A DNA stretch of 64,000 bases from Methanoregula sp. PtaU1.Bin051 (lineage in GTDB: Archaea > Halobacteriota > Methanomicrobia > Methanomicrobiales > Methanospirillaceae). Both the position numbers and the translations under genes were made by a program. Under the pieces are notes generated by a model. That model had not been told where the DNA came from and ran no database searches. It saw only the letters and a list, made by a program, of their open reading frames with translations. Location: contig MVRE01000012.1 of the NCBI GenBank assembly GCA_002067895.1, positions 142,429 through 206,428 of the forward strand, given 5' to 3'. This document shows positions 1 through 9,075 of this stretch, piece by piece; within the stretch, counting starts at the first letter, position 1; each line of letters opens with the position of its first letter.

Positions 1-171
1 CCTTATTTCATCGATATGGGCCAGTCCGTCACCCGGGATCATCCCCGTGCCCTCCCGTTCCTGATGCGGGATGTAAAAAACATCAACCGGTTCTTCAGGA
101 ACCGGTGCGACGTGCGAGGGGACGAGGAGATCTTCAACGACATCACAGGGCTTGACAAAGCTGAACCATGA
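1..171 (+). CDS. rio1: RIO1-type serine/threonine protein kinase, C-terminal end (partial)
   Basis: The frame is open from base 1 and stops at TGA 169-171, giving the last 56 residues. They contain the metal-binding loop IDMGQSV followed by the RDHPRALPFLMRD helix, typical of archaeal RIO1 atypical kinases, which act in small-subunit ribosome maturation. The N-terminal ATP-binding part lies outside the window. The next gene is a KH-domain ribosome-assembly protein, a common archaeal pairing that supports the call. Confidence 0.88.
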   Translation, partial: PYFIDMGQSVTRDHPRALPFLMRDVKNINRFFRNRCDVRGDEEIFNDITGLDKAEP

Positions 172-272
172 CCGCCATATGACCGCCAGATATGCAGGTA
201 TCCCTGGTTGTTCCGGACCAGCGGGATCTGCACTCAACCACCAAAGGGAAAACTGAACAGGAGAGATGCACC

Positions 273-818
273 ATGATGCAGGAAGTCAAAGTTGCAGCAA
301 ACCGGATCGGGGCCCTCATCGGCAAGGGCGGCTCGACCAAGAAGGAACTTGAATCAAAGACCAGCACTACGATCACGATAGACAGCAAAGAGGGCACGGT
401 CAAAGTCGAAGGAACCGAAGAGAACACCGTCCCCCTGCTTCGTGCCGTGGAGGTTATCAATGCGGTGAACCGGGGTTTCTCGCCCGAGCGTGCCTTCGAG
501 ATGCTGGAGGATGAGGACCTGCTCCTCGAGGTGATCGACCTCTCGGGCCTTGCCGATAACCCGCGGCAGCTCGACCGGCTCCGGGGCAGGATCATCGGGA
601 AGGACGGGCGCGCCCGCGAGCAGATCGAGGACATGACCGACGTCGAGATCTCGGTCTTCGGGAAGACGATTGCCATCATCGGCTACCCCGAGCAGCTCAA
701 GGTCGCCCGGGCGGCAATCGACATGCTGATCGAGGGGGTACCACACGAGAACGTATTCGCATTCCTGGACAAGAAAAAGAAAGAGGCGAAACAGGACCTG
801 CTCGGTTACTACTACTGA
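273..818 (+). CDS. KH-domain RNA-binding protein (archaeal Pno1/Dim2-like)
   Basis: The 181-residue protein has two KH modules. The first has its GxxG loop (GKGG) near residue 18, and the second has GKDG in the RIIGKDGRAREQIE segment. The family works in pre-rRNA binding and 40S-type subunit assembly in the cytoplasm. I chose ATG 273 because GAGAG lies about 8 bases upstream and the KH fold begins at once; an in-frame upstream extension to 192 overlaps no conserved domain. It follows the RIO1 kinase, consistent with a ribosome biogenesis operon. Confidence 0.88.
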   Translation: MMQEVKVAANRIGALIGKGGSTKKELESKTSTTITIDSKEGTVKVEGTEENTVPLLRAVEVINAVNRGFSPERAFEMLEDEDLLLEVIDLSGLADNPRQLDRLRGRIIGKDGRAREQIEDMTDVEISVFGKTIAIIGYPEQLKVARAAIDMLIEGVPHENVFAFLDKKKKEAKQDLLGYYY

Positions 819-946
819 TGGCAGGTAGACGGGAGGCCGGCCGGAGCTTGTCTCGCTATAACTTCCCATCAGTCCGGACGGGTTTTGTGAAGGCCGCCCA
901 TTAATGAAACAGGTGCGAAACGCCCGGGATATCAACAGGATTGTTC

Positions 947-3109
947 ATGCAGATTGAGGAACTTGCGATACCGGAAAACCTGAAGCAGAAGTACAGGGCT
1001 TCCGGAATCACGGAGCTCTATCCCCCGCAGGCAGAGAGCGTGAGAAAGGGGTTACTCGATGGCAGGAACCTGCTTGTCGCAATCCCAACTGCAAGCGGCA
1101 AGACCTTAATTGCCGAAATGGCCATGCACCGCCATATCGCGCAGGGTGGTAAATGTCTCTATATCGTGCCCTTAAAAGCGCTTGCAAGCGAGAAGTATGC
1201 CGAGTTCTCCGGCAAGGGAGTCAGGGTGGGCATCTCAACGGGCGATTTCGACCGGCGGGATGACCGGCTCGGGAAGAATGACATCATCGTCGCCACATCC
1301 GAGAAAGTAGACTCCCTCCTGCGCAACCGGACGGCGTGGCTCGCAGGGATCACGCTGCTCGTCATCGATGAGGTGCACCTTGTCGATTCCCCGGACAGGG
1401 GGCCGACGCTCGAGATGGTAATCGCCAAGATGCGATACAAGAGCCCGTCCCTGCAGCTGCTTGCGCTCTCAGCAACCATCGGGAATCCGCAGACACTAGC
1501 CGGCTGGCTCGATGCTGAACTTGTCACAAGTACCTGGCGGCCGGTCGATCTCAGGCAGGGCGTTTTCTGCGGGGATGTGATCCGGTTCCGTGACGGGATC
1601 AGGAAGGTGCCCGTAGTCTCCCGGAATTACGATGACTTAAACCTCTGCCTCGACACGCTGGCGGAAGGCGGGCAGTGCCTCGTCTTCGTCTCGTCCCGGA
1701 AGAATGCCGAGGCGTTTGCAAAGCGTGCTGCATCTGCCATCAAGCGGGAGAACGATGAGCTTGCTGCCTGTGCCGCGAAGATCTCTGCCATCGCGGAGAC
1801 AGAGCTGGAGAAGACGCTGGCCGTGTGCGTTGCAAAAGGGGCGGCATTCCACCACGCGGGCCTGCGCCGGGAGGCGCGCACAATTGTCGAGGAGGGGTTC
1901 CGGAAAGGGCTTATCGGCTGCATCTCGTCGACCCCCACGCTTGCTGCAGGCCTGAACCTGCCGGCCCGCAGGGTCGTCATCCGCGATTACCTGCGATACA
2001 ATGCCGGTGAGGGGATGCTTCCGATACCAGCGAGCGAGTACCACCAGATGGCAGGAAGGGCCGGGAGGCCCCATCTCGATCCATATGGTGAGGCGATCCT
2101 GATCGCGAAAGATGAGGGGCAGGTCGAGGACCTCTTCGCAGGCTATATCGATGCCGCGGCCGAGGATGTCCATTCAAAGACCGCAGAACCGGCAGCGCTT
2201 TATACCCATGTGCTCTCACTCATCGCTTCGGGATTTGCCGGCACGCGGGGGGAGCTCTCTGCTTTTATGGATCGGACACTTTACTCGCACGAGCACCCGC
2301 AGGGCCGCCTGATTCTGCGGGCTGTTGACTCCGCGCTTGCGTTCCTTGTAAGGTCCGAGATGATTACCGAGGTCGGCGAACACCTGATGGCAACCGAGTC
2401 CGGTACCATTGTTTCCCGCCTCTACATCGATCCCAGAAGCGCGGAGATGATCCTCACCGAGCTGCGGGAGAGGAAGAGTTACTCAGATCTCGGGCTCCTA
2501 CAGCTCCTCTGCTGCACACCGGACATGCCCACACTGTACGCCCGCAATGCCGATGTCGCAACACTAGACAGGATTATGGGCGAGCGGGCCGATGAGCTCT
2601 GGATAGCAGTCCCCCAAGATGAGGAGGGGATGGAGGCGTTCTACCGGTCGATCAAGACTGCTCTCCTCCTCTCCGACTGGTCCGATGAACTCTCCGATGC
2701 GAAGATCTGCGAGCGGTACGGGGTCGGGCCTGGCGACATCTACGGGATGGTGGAGAGCGTAAACTGGCTGCTGCACGCTTCCGGGGAACTTGCCCGGCTC
2801 TTCAGGCCGGCGTTCAGCCAGCCGATCCGGGAATACGAGGTCTGCATGAAGAATGGGATCCGGCGGGAACTTCTCCCGCTCGTGCGGCTCAGGGGGATTG
2901 GGCGCGTGCGTGCGCGGCGGCTTTTCAACCACGGTATAACCACCCCGGATGCAATCAAAGGTGCCGGTTTATCGGAGGTTACCAAGATCCTGGGGCGGGG
3001 GGTTGCCGAGCAGATCTTTACTCAGCTGGAAAACCGTAGCTGGAGGTCTGGCGCAGCTGAAGCAGATACGGAAGATCGCGGACAATCAACCCTTATACAG
3101 TTCAGGTGA
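947..3109 (+). CDS. hel308: Hel308 superfamily 2 DNA helicase
   Basis: This 720-residue helicase carries the Q-motif YPPQ, Walker A PTASGKT (about residue 50), DEVH (about 142), LSATIGNP and motif [13 protein letters not shown]-terminal winged-helix/ratchet region follows, with a helix-hairpin-helix ([13 protein letters not shown]). Hel308 is a 3'-5' ATP-dependent helicase acting at stalled replication forks. ATG 947 matches the expected family start ([10 protein letters not shown]); a TTG at 941 is possible but less likely. The stop overlaps the ribosome-binding region of cgi121, indicating translational coupling. Confidence 0.95.
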   Translation: MQIEELAIPENLKQKYRASGITELYPPQAESVRKGLLDGRNLLVAIPTASGKTLIAEMAMHRHIAQGGKCLYIVPLKALASEKYAEFSGKGVRVGISTGDFDRRDDRLGKNDIIVATSEKVDSLLRNRTAWLAGITLLVIDEVHLVDSPDRGPTLEMVIAKMRYKSPSLQLLALSATIGNPQTLAGWLDAELVTSTWRPVDLRQGVFCGDVIRFRDGIRKVPVVSRNYDDLNLCLDTLAEGGQCLVFVSSRKNAEAFAKRAASAIKRENDELAACAAKISAIAETELEKTLAVCVAKGAAFHHAGLRREARTIVEEGFRKGLIGCISSTPTLAAGLNLPARRVVIRDYLRYNAGEGMLPIPASEYHQMAGRAGRPHLDPYGEAILIAKDEGQVEDLFAGYIDAAAEDVHSKTAEPAALYTHVLSLIASGFAGTRGELSAFMDRTLYSHEHPQGRLILRAVDSALAFLVRSEMITEVGEHLMATESGTIVSRLYIDPRSAEMILTELRERKSYSDLGLLQLLCCTPDMPTLYARNADVATLDRIMGERADELWIAVPQDEEGMEAFYRSIKTALLLSDWSDELSDAKICERYGVGPGDIYGMVESVNWLLHASGELARLFRPAFSQPIREYEVCMKNGIRRELLPLVRLRGIGRVRARRLFNHGITTPDAIKGAGLSEVTKILGRGVAEQIFTQLENRSWRSGAAEADTEDRGQSTLIQFR

Positions 3110-3113
3110 TTTT

Positions 3114-3638
3114 ATGGAGGGGCCTGCACCAGAGTTCGAAATCCGGAGTGCGGTTATCCGGATCTCCGATCGAAACAGCTTCCTTGACGCATTGCGCACG
3201 GTCATGCGCAAACACCATGCTACGATCATCTGTTTTAACGCCGACAATATGGCGGGGAGGCGGCATGCCGAATCTGCCGTATCCCATGCCCTCCGGTCAT
3301 TTTCAAAAGGCGCACCGATCGCAAAAACCCTCGAAGTAGAGGCTCTTCTTTATGCTGCCGGAACACGCCAGTGTACGGAAGCCGCAATCTTTGGCATCCA
3401 TCATGGCGAGAACCGGGCATATGTCTGTTGCATCCCGCCGGATTCTGCGATCTGGGACGCACTGACAGCCCTGATGCATTTCGTTGACGATACGTGGGAC
3501 CAGTTGGATCCGGCCAAAATCGGACGGTTGAAACAGCTGTTTGCGATTACTGAGGAGGAGGTTATCGCAGCAGATGGCATATCACGGCTGCAGGATCTCG
3601 TCATCGAGCGCGTCGCGCTCCTTGACGCCTACAGGTAA
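3114..3638 (+). CDS. cgi121: KEOPS complex subunit Cgi121
   Basis: The 174-residue protein resembles archaeal Cgi121: an N-terminal beta-alpha segment, HAESAVSHALRSF, then LEVEALLYAAGTRQ and a C-terminal AADG...LVIERVALLDAYR helix. Cgi121 binds the Bud32 kinase and the tRNA 3' end in the KEOPS complex, which makes t6A in ANN-decoding tRNAs. ATG 3114 starts 4 bases after the hel308 stop, with AGGTGA just upstream. The hel308-cgi121 pairing is recurrent in euryarchaea. Confidence 0.88.
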   Translation: MEGPAPEFEIRSAVIRISDRNSFLDALRTVMRKHHATIICFNADNMAGRRHAESAVSHALRSFSKGAPIAKTLEVEALLYAAGTRQCTEAAIFGIHHGENRAYVCCIPPDSAIWDALTALMHFVDDTWDQLDPAKIGRLKQLFAITEEEVIAADGISRLQDLVIERVALLDAYR

Positions 3639-3696
3639 GTGTCCCTGGTGCAGTTCTCGTTAAAAGAAGTGGGTCGATATCCGGATAATGCCCGGG

Positions 3697-4206
3697 TCAG
3701 CGGCTGGCATGGGAGATTATGTGAAGAATTTCTGGTACGATGAGGGCCGATGTTGCCAGTTTCACTGCCGGTGTTGAACCGGGGATGCAGAAAACGGCGC
3801 AATTCTTGATCGTGCCCGCGACGGCCCGGGAAAGCATGGCGGACGTCCCGATCTCCTCGTAACTCTTCAGCCGGAAGAGTTCGCCGAAACCGTCGATTGT
3901 TTTTTCGAGGAGCGGGGTTACTGCCTCAATGGTACAGTCGTCATGGGTGAGCCCGGTCCCGCCGTTGATAATGATGCAGTTGGCATGGCGCATAGCCTTA
4001 GCAAGCTCGGCCCGGATCGTTTCGATCTGATCCGGGACAACCGCATAATAACCGACCGGGTACCCTGCTTCGCGAACAATCTCACTGATTGTAAGACCGC
4101 TGGTATCATTTTCAGCAGTCCGGCTGGTAGATACCGTGATGATCCCGGTCGTAATGGCAACTGCCTGAAGGTGCTCTTTCTTCATATTATTAAAAGTGGT
4201 GGTCAT
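3697..4206 (-). CDS. moaB: Molybdenum cofactor biosynthesis protein MoaB/MogA
   Basis: The 169-residue single-domain protein has the MoCF motif GGTGLTHDD (about residue 82) and the C-terminal FCIPGSTPAVKLA segment, both typical of MoaB/MogA, which adenylates molybdopterin. Methanogens need molybdopterin or tungstopterin for formylmethanofuran dehydrogenase. The first ATG is at 4206; a second at 4185 (MKKEHLQ) is equally plausible because neither has a clear Shine-Dalgarno match. The gene points away from the origin region and stands alone. Confidence 0.9.
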   Translation of the reverse strand: MTTTFNNMKKEHLQAVAITTGIITVSTSRTAENDTSGLTISEIVREAGYPVGYYAVVPDQIETIRAELAKAMRHANCIIINGGTGLTHDDCTIEAVTPLLEKTIDGFGELFRLKSYEEIGTSAMLSRAVAGTIKNCAVFCIPGSTPAVKLATSALIVPEILHIISHASR

Positions 4207-4267
4207 TGCTAGTTAATAAAAACGGGGTATTACACTCCATTTCCTAAAATCTGACCAGATAACCATG

Positions 4268-4289
4268 ACCCCTTTATTTCCACTGGAAA
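4268..4289 (-). promoter_or_regulatory. Origin recognition box-like site 1
   Basis: On the minus strand it reads TTTCCAGTGGAAA, then an AT spacer, then AAGGGGT. This matches the euryarchaeal ORB pattern of a short dyad followed by a G-run, where Orc1/Cdc6 winged-helix and AAA+ domains bind. It is the closest of the three to the family consensus. Confidence 0.7.
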
Positions 4290-4512
4290 GCCATTCGTGC
4301 CGTGAATACCAGATATCATGATAAAAAACCCCTGATTGAGATGACAGGCATTCGTAACACTAGTGTTTTTGTTTTGGTTTATCCTATCTGGGGTGCTTTA
4401 TAACTGAATGTGGTAGCCTCGTTGGGTCAATACAATTGATCCTCTACATAATGAGATCGTTTCGATTGATTTTTATTATAGGAAAAGAAAGTTACCAAAT
4501 GCTCGTGTAAAA

Positions 4513-4544
4513 TTCATGATCTATAAGTGAACATAGATCATGAA
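4513..4544. repeat. Perfect inverted repeat within the origin region
   Basis: Two exactly complementary 12-base arms (TTCATGATCTAT and its complement) flank an 8-base spacer. It lies only a few bases upstream of ORB-like site 2. It could extrude as a cruciform, bind a dimeric protein, or be part of the unwinding element; the sequence does not decide between these. Confidence 0.8.
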
Positions 4545-4547
4545 AAT

Positions 4548-4568
4548 CTCCACGCGAAACAAAGGGGT
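4548..4568 (+). promoter_or_regulatory. Origin recognition box-like site 2
   Basis: The site reads CTCCACGCGAAACAAAGGGGT except for the first base, which keeps the CCAC...GAAAC core and the AAAGGGGT tail of ORBs. It faces site 1 across about 260 bases of AT-rich DNA. Confidence 0.68.
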
Positions 4569-4700
4569 CCCCCACTCGAACTTGGAAGCCTTTACATGAT
4601 GTTAAACGGACCATACAAATTTGGGAATATTACAAATAAATAAATTTAAAAAAATCCAAATAGGGAGGGAATTATTGGAATCCGCCCGCAATTTCAGGGA

Positions 4701-4722
4701 TTTCCATACGAAGCGAGGGGGT
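4701..4722 (+). promoter_or_regulatory. Origin recognition box-like site 3, abutting the cdc6 promoter
   Basis: TTTCCATACGAAGCGAGGGGG keeps the TTCCA...GAA core and a G-run but deviates in the dyad. It touches the TATA-like element of cdc6, so Cdc6 binding here could also repress its own gene. This is the weakest sequence match of the three. Confidence 0.55.
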
Positions 4723-4729
4723 TTATAAA
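4722..4729 (+). promoter_or_regulatory. TATA box for cdc6
   Basis: TTTATAAA directly follows a G-rich stretch that could serve as BRE. A start about 25 bases downstream would leave a leader of about 40 bases before the cdc6 ATG. Confidence 0.55.
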
Positions 4730-4791
4730 GAGAGCAAACAATCACCTTTTTCACATCAGACCACTTAGGATCAGTTCCACAGGGTACAGCC

Positions 4792-6084
4792 ATGCCAGAA
4801 CAGGAAGATCCCTCAAAAGGGTTATTCAACAAATATCTTTCCAACAACAAGATCTTCAGGGATCGCGAAGTGTTGCGGCACTCGTACCGCCCTCAGATCC
4901 TGCCGCACAGGAAACCCCAGATCGAGGAGATCGCCTCCATTCTGGCACCTTCATTGCGCAATGAGACACCGTCCAATATCCTGATCTACGGCAAGACCGG
5001 GACCGGTAAGACCGCCTGCGTCCGGCATGTCGGGACCGAACTTGAGAAGGTTTCCAGCAATATGGGAACAGTATGCCGGATTGTTCACTTAAACTGCGAA
5101 GTGATCGATACTCAGTACAGGGTATTGGCCCAGATCGCAAAAGAGCTCTCCGGGATTGATGAGATGGCAAGTGATAAGGCCAAGACGCACATCCCGATGA
5201 CCGGGTGGCCTACCGATCAGGTCTATGCGGAGATGAAGAACCAGCTGGACTCCAGCAGAGCGGTTCTTGTAATCGTGCTGGACGAGATCGACAAACTGGT
5301 AAAAAAGAGCGGCGACGACACGCTCTACAACCTGACAAGGATAAACTCAGATCTCAAGAACTCCAAAGTGAGCATCATCGGTATCTCCAATGACTTAAGT
5401 TTCAAGGACTTCCTCGATCCACGCGTCCTCTCTTCGCTCTCGGAAGAAGAGCTGGTCTTCCCTCCCTACAATGCCCCGCAGCTCGTGGATATCCTAGCAC
5501 AGCGTGCCGAGGCGGCATTCGTCCCGGGTGCGGTATCGGACGGGGTCATTCCGCTCTGCGCTGCCCTCGCCGCACAGGAGCATGGCGATGCCCGGCGGGC
5601 ACTCGACCTGCTCAGGATCTCGGGCGAACTGGCGGACCGCGACGAATCCGAAAAAGTACTGGAAGAGCATGTGAAACAGGCGCAGGCAAAGATCGAGACC
5701 GACAGCATGATCGAGTGCATTGCCACGCTGCCCACCCAGAGCAAACTGATCCTGTATTCCATGCTGATCCTTGAAGGGCTCGGGCAGAATATCTTCACGA
5801 GCGGGGAAGTATCCCGCATTTACCAGGATATTGCCCCCATTATAGAGCTCGACGTCCTGACCCACCGGCGCATTACAGACCTGATCTCGGAACTGAATAT
5901 GCTCGGCGTTATCAACACCCGTGTCGTGAGCAAGGGGCGGTACGGCAGGACCAAGGAGATGTGGTTCGACTCCAATACAGGCAAGATCCGCGAGGTTGTG
6001 CAGAAGGACCCGCGGCTGAACGGGCTCAAGCATCTCGATCTCAAACAGATGGAAACCAAATGGATTAAGACATGGTTCAGGTGA
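4792..6084 (+). CDS. cdc6: Orc1/Cdc6 replication initiator
   Basis: The 430-residue AAA+ protein has Walker A GKTGTGKT (about residue 66), Walker B DEIDK (about 165), a sensor 1 segment GISND and sensor 2 HGDARRALDL. A C-terminal winged helix ends the protein, normal for the family. It binds ORBs and loads MCM at the origin. The ORB-like sites lie immediately upstream, which supports an initiator role at this locus. The Lrp-type regulator gene starts 6 bases after the stop, suggesting co-transcription. Confidence 0.95.
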   Translation: MPEQEDPSKGLFNKYLSNNKIFRDREVLRHSYRPQILPHRKPQIEEIASILAPSLRNETPSNILIYGKTGTGKTACVRHVGTELEKVSSNMGTVCRIVHLNCEVIDTQYRVLAQIAKELSGIDEMASDKAKTHIPMTGWPTDQVYAEMKNQLDSSRAVLVIVLDEIDKLVKKSGDDTLYNLTRINSDLKNSKVSIIGISNDLSFKDFLDPRVLSSLSEEELVFPPYNAPQLVDILAQRAEAAFVPGAVSDGVIPLCAALAAQEHGDARRALDLLRISGELADRDESEKVLEEHVKQAQAKIETDSMIECIATLPTQSKLILYSMLILEGLGQNIFTSGEVSRIYQDIAPIIELDVLTHRRITDLISELNMLGVINTRVVSKGRYGRTKEMWFDSNTGKIREVVQKDPRLNGLKHLDLKQMETKWIKTWFR

Positions 6085-6090
6085 AAAAGC

Positions 6091-6582
6091 ATGGATGAAT
6101 CCGACCTCCAGATCCTCCGTATCCTCGAAGAGAACAGCCGGCTCTCTGCAGAAGAGATCGCGACTATGACCACCCTCGATCCCGCGGTCGTGCAGGCACG
6201 GATCCGCGCACTCGAGGACGCCCGGATTATACGGCGATACACGGCAGCGATCAACTGGGAGAAGGCCGGCAACGGGGAGGTTGCAGCCATCATCGAGCTG
6301 AAGGTGAGCCCGGAGCGCGATTTCGGGTACGACCGGATCGCCGAACGTCTCTCGCGCTTCAACCAGGTCAAGACGCTCCGCCTGATTACGGGGACCTACG
6401 ACCTCCAGCTCATCGTCACCGGGAAGAACATGCAGGAAGTCTCCCGGTTCGTATCGGAACACGTAGCCCCGATGGATCGGATTCGGGAGACAGCAACGCA
6501 CATCATCATGAAGTCCTACAAGGAGAACGGCAACACGTTCTTCGAGCAGCAGGAGACCGAGCGGCTGCCATTCTCGTTCTAG
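6091..6582 (+). CDS. Lrp/AsnC-family transcriptional regulator
   Basis: Of 163 residues, the N-terminal 60 form a helix-turn-helix (DLQILRILEENSRLSAEEIA) and the rest an Lrp-type ligand-binding (RAM) domain with the GTYDLQLIVTGK segment. The family senses amino acids and regulates their metabolism. The aminotransferase gene begins 8 bases downstream, so it may regulate or respond to that enzyme's substrate. GGTGA at the cdc6 stop serves as ribosome-binding site. Confidence 0.9.
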   Translation: MDESDLQILRILEENSRLSAEEIATMTTLDPAVVQARIRALEDARIIRRYTAAINWEKAGNGEVAAIIELKVSPERDFGYDRIAERLSRFNQVKTLRLITGTYDLQLIVTGKNMQEVSRFVSEHVAPMDRIRETATHIIMKSYKENGNTFFEQQETERLPFSF

Positions 6583-6590
6583 GGTGAGGC

Positions 6591-7748
6591 ATGAGAGATC
6601 CTGTTTCAGAACGTGCGCAGGCCATCCCGCCGTCGGGGATCCGCAGGTTCTTCGACCTCGCGCTTACCATGGAAGGCGTCATCTCGCTCGGTGTCGGGGA
6701 GCCTGACTTCTCGACGCCGTGGAACATCTGCGAGTCCTCCATCTACTCGATCGAGCAGGGGGCGACCTCCTATACCTCCAACAGAGGGCTGCAGTCCCTG
6801 CGTGAGGCACTCTCACGCGACCTCTCCCGCAGGTACCGGCTCACGTACAACCCGGACAGGGAGATGATCATAACCTCAGGTGTCTCAGAGGCCCTAGATA
6901 TCGCGATCCGGGCAATCACGAACCCGGGTGACGAAGTTATCGTCGCACAACCCAGTTACGTCTCCTATGCACCCTGTGTGACACTGGCCGGAGGCATTCC
7001 CGTGCCGGTGGAGTGCAGGGAAGAGGACAGGTTCAAGCTGAATCCCGATGCACTCGCGGAGAAGATCACGAAGAAGACCAAGGCACTCATGATCAACTTC
7101 CCGAACAACCCGACCGGTGCGGTGATGAGGAAGGAGGACCTGGAACCAATTGCCGATCTCGTCATCGATAACGACCTCACCCTCATCAGCGACGAAGTCT
7201 ATTCGGAGCTCACGTACGAGGGGAATCACATCGCATCGGCCACAGTGGGCGACCTCTGGGAGAGGACGATCACGCTCAACGGGTTCTCCAAGGCCTATGC
7301 GATGACCGGCTGGCGCATCGGGTACCTCTGCGCACCGCAGGCAATCTGCGACGCGGCGCTCAAGATTCACCAGTATGTTATGCTCTGCGCACCTGCAATG
7401 GGGCAGGTGGCTGCGCTCGAGGCACTGAGGTCTGCCGAGGACGACAAGAACCGGATGGTGGACGAGTACCGGCTCCGGCGCAATATGTTCGTTGCCGGTC
7501 TCAACCGGATCGGCCTTTCATGCCACGTTCCCGAGGGGGCCTTCTATGCGTTCCCATCGGTGAAGAAGTCCGGTCTGTCAGACGCGGAATTTGCCGAGCG
7601 CCTGCTTAAAGAACAGAAGGTTGCCGTTGTACCGGGGAGCGTGCTTGGCGTAGGCGGACAGAACCACCTCAGGTGCGCCTATGCGGTCTCGCGAAAGTCC
7701 CTCTCCGAAGCGCTGGAGCGGATGGAGACGTTCATCGAAGGTCTCTGA
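6591..7748 (+). CDS. Class I/II PLP-dependent aminotransferase
   Basis: The 385-residue enzyme has the fold-type I motifs NFPNNPTGA, SDEVYSELTYEG and the PLP-lysine motif NGFSKAYAMTGWRIGY, as in AspC/AspB-like archaeal aminotransferases. The substrate cannot be read from sequence; aspartate, aromatic or branched-chain amino acids are all possible. It is paired with the Lrp regulator just upstream. A second enzyme of the same class lies at 59602-60744. Confidence 0.9.
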   Translation: MRDPVSERAQAIPPSGIRRFFDLALTMEGVISLGVGEPDFSTPWNICESSIYSIEQGATSYTSNRGLQSLREALSRDLSRRYRLTYNPDREMIITSGVSEALDIAIRAITNPGDEVIVAQPSYVSYAPCVTLAGGIPVPVECREEDRFKLNPDALAEKITKKTKALMINFPNNPTGAVMRKEDLEPIADLVIDNDLTLISDEVYSELTYEGNHIASATVGDLWERTITLNGFSKAYAMTGWRIGYLCAPQAICDAALKIHQYVMLCAPAMGQVAALEALRSAEDDKNRMVDEYRLRRNMFVAGLNRIGLSCHVPEGAFYAFPSVKKSGLSDAEFAERLLKEQKVAVVPGSVLGVGGQNHLRCAYAVSRKSLSEALERMETFIEGL

Positions 7749-7831
7749 GCGAAAACTCTGGTATTCCCGTCTGCCAACTCATCCCCTACATCGCCCTTAC
7801 AAAACATGATTTACAGGCTTACGGCGGATAA

Positions 7832-7839
7832 TTTATACC
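7832..7839 (+). promoter_or_regulatory. TATA box for purA
   Basis: TTTATACC sits about 30 bases before the purA ATG, so transcription would start only a few bases before it (near-leaderless). It follows the only sizeable gap (120 bases) between the aminotransferase and purA. Confidence 0.6.
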
Positions 7840-7868
7840 CCGCTTTAACATACACTACTTGAATCTCA

Positions 7869-8879
7869 ATGAGCTGTACAATCATCGTTGGTGGATTTTT
7901 TGGTGATGAAGGGAAGGGAAAGGTCGTCGCCCACATCGCCCACAAAGATAAACCCGTGATCATTTCGCGCGGGGGTGTCGGTCCGAATGCCGGCCACACG
8001 GTCAAGGTCGGAGAGACGGAATACGGTGTCAGGATGGTCCCGTCCGGGTTCGTATATCCTGATGCAAAGCTCTGTATCGGAAGCGGCGTGCTGGTCGATC
8101 CCCGCGTGCTCAAGTCCGAGATCGAACGGCTTAACGTGAGAGGCAGGGTTTTTGTGGACTACCGCTGCGGGATCATCACAGAGGACCATATCGCACGTGA
8201 CAAGGGCAGCGCCCACCTCGCAAAGAAGATCGGGAGCACCGGGTCCGGCTGCGGGCCTGCAAACTCCGACCGTGTCATGCGCGTCTCCCCGCAGGCAAAG
8301 GACGTGCCGGAACTGAAGGAATACCTGCTGGATGTCCCGAAAGCGATCGATGATGCGCTGAAACAGGACCAGAATGTCCTGCTCGAGGGAACGCAGGGCT
8401 TCGGCATCTCTCTCTATTACGGGACATATCCTTTCGTGACAAGCAAGGACACCTCTGCATCGCAGATTGCCGCAGACAACGGTGTCGGGCCTACAAAGAT
8501 CGACAATGTCGTTGTCGTCTTCAAGGCATATCCCACCCGCGTTGGGGAAGGCCCGTTCTCAACCGAGATGCCGGCGGAGAAGTCCGATGCAATGGGGATT
8601 ATGGAGTTCGGGACGGTCACCCACCGGAAACGCAGGATCGGGGGCTGGGACGGGGCGATGGCACGTTATTCAGCGATGATAAACGGTTGTACCCAGGCAG
8701 CAATCACCGGCATCGACCGCGTTGATAAAGCCTGTTACGGAATTACTGAATACGGGAAGCTGACAAAGAAGGCAAAGGACTTCTTAAAGCAGGCCGAGGA
8801 TGATATCGGCTGTCCGGTTGTTCTCATCTCCACCGGCCCGGATGTATCCCAGATCATCGATATACGGGATGAAAAGTAA
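7869..8879 (+). CDS. purA: Adenylosuccinate synthetase
   Basis: The 336-residue enzyme has the GTP/IMP loop GDEGKGK near residue 13 and the NAGHTV motif. It makes adenylosuccinate from IMP and aspartate using GTP, the first committed step to AMP. It is the short archaeal form, about 90 residues shorter than bacterial PurA. The TAA stop overlaps the ATG of the next gene. Confidence 0.95.
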   Translation: MSCTIIVGGFFGDEGKGKVVAHIAHKDKPVIISRGGVGPNAGHTVKVGETEYGVRMVPSGFVYPDAKLCIGSGVLVDPRVLKSEIERLNVRGRVFVDYRCGIITEDHIARDKGSAHLAKKIGSTGSGCGPANSDRVMRVSPQAKDVPELKEYLLDVPKAIDDALKQDQNVLLEGTQGFGISLYYGTYPFVTSKDTSASQIAADNGVGPTKIDNVVVVFKAYPTRVGEGPFSTEMPAEKSDAMGIMEFGTVTHRKRRIGGWDGAMARYSAMINGCTQAAITGIDRVDKACYGITEYGKLTKKAKDFLKQAEDDIGCPVVLISTGPDVSQIIDIRDEK

Positions 8880-9061
8880 TGAGACGGAAGATCCTCGACA
8901 TCCTCTGCTGCCCGGTCTGCAAGGGGGACCTTACACTCTCCGTTGCTGAAGAGAACGAAAAGGAGATCATAGAAGGGGTTCTGACCTGTAACGCGTGCCG
9001 GGTCGATTACCCGATCCATGATGGCATTCCAAACCTGCTTCCCCAGAACACCTGTGAATAG
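8879..9061 (+). CDS. Trm112-family zinc-ribbon protein
   Basis: The 60-residue protein has LDILCCPVCKGDL near the N-terminus, a second cysteine pair CNAC, then YPIHDGIPNLLP, the Trm112 signature. Trm112 is the activating partner of several SAM methyltransferases that modify tRNA, rRNA and release factors. The ATG overlaps the purA stop codon, so translation is probably coupled. No methyltransferase partner is adjacent. Confidence 0.88.
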   Translation: MRRKILDILCCPVCKGDLTLSVAEENEKEIIEGVLTCNACRVDYPIHDGIPNLLPQNTCE

Positions 9062-9075
9062 AGGACGTCAGGTTC

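Larger units (their letters stand above)
4207..4791. other. Candidate chromosomal replication origin (oriC) upstream of orc1/cdc6
   Basis: This 585-base AT-rich stretch has no convincing gene; the one long frame (4602-4850, minus) lacks coding character. It holds three sites resembling the euryarchaeal origin recognition box (ORB). One (4268-4289) is inverted relative to the other two (4548-4568, 4701-4722). A perfect 12-base-arm palindrome (4513-4544) and AT-rich DNA between the boxes could serve as the unwinding element. Inverted ORBs flanking an AT-rich segment next to cdc6 is the known haloarchaeal and euryarchaeal layout. Confidence 0.75.

Noticed and set aside
4602..4850. An 82-residue minus-strand frame overlapping the origin and the cdc6 start
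   Set aside because: No coding bias, no ribosome site, and it overlaps ORB-like site 3 and the cdc6 promoter.
5494..6501. A 335-residue minus-strand frame over cdc6 and the Lrp gene
   Set aside because: It lies opposite two confidently assigned genes and has the low-quality composition of an antisense shadow.
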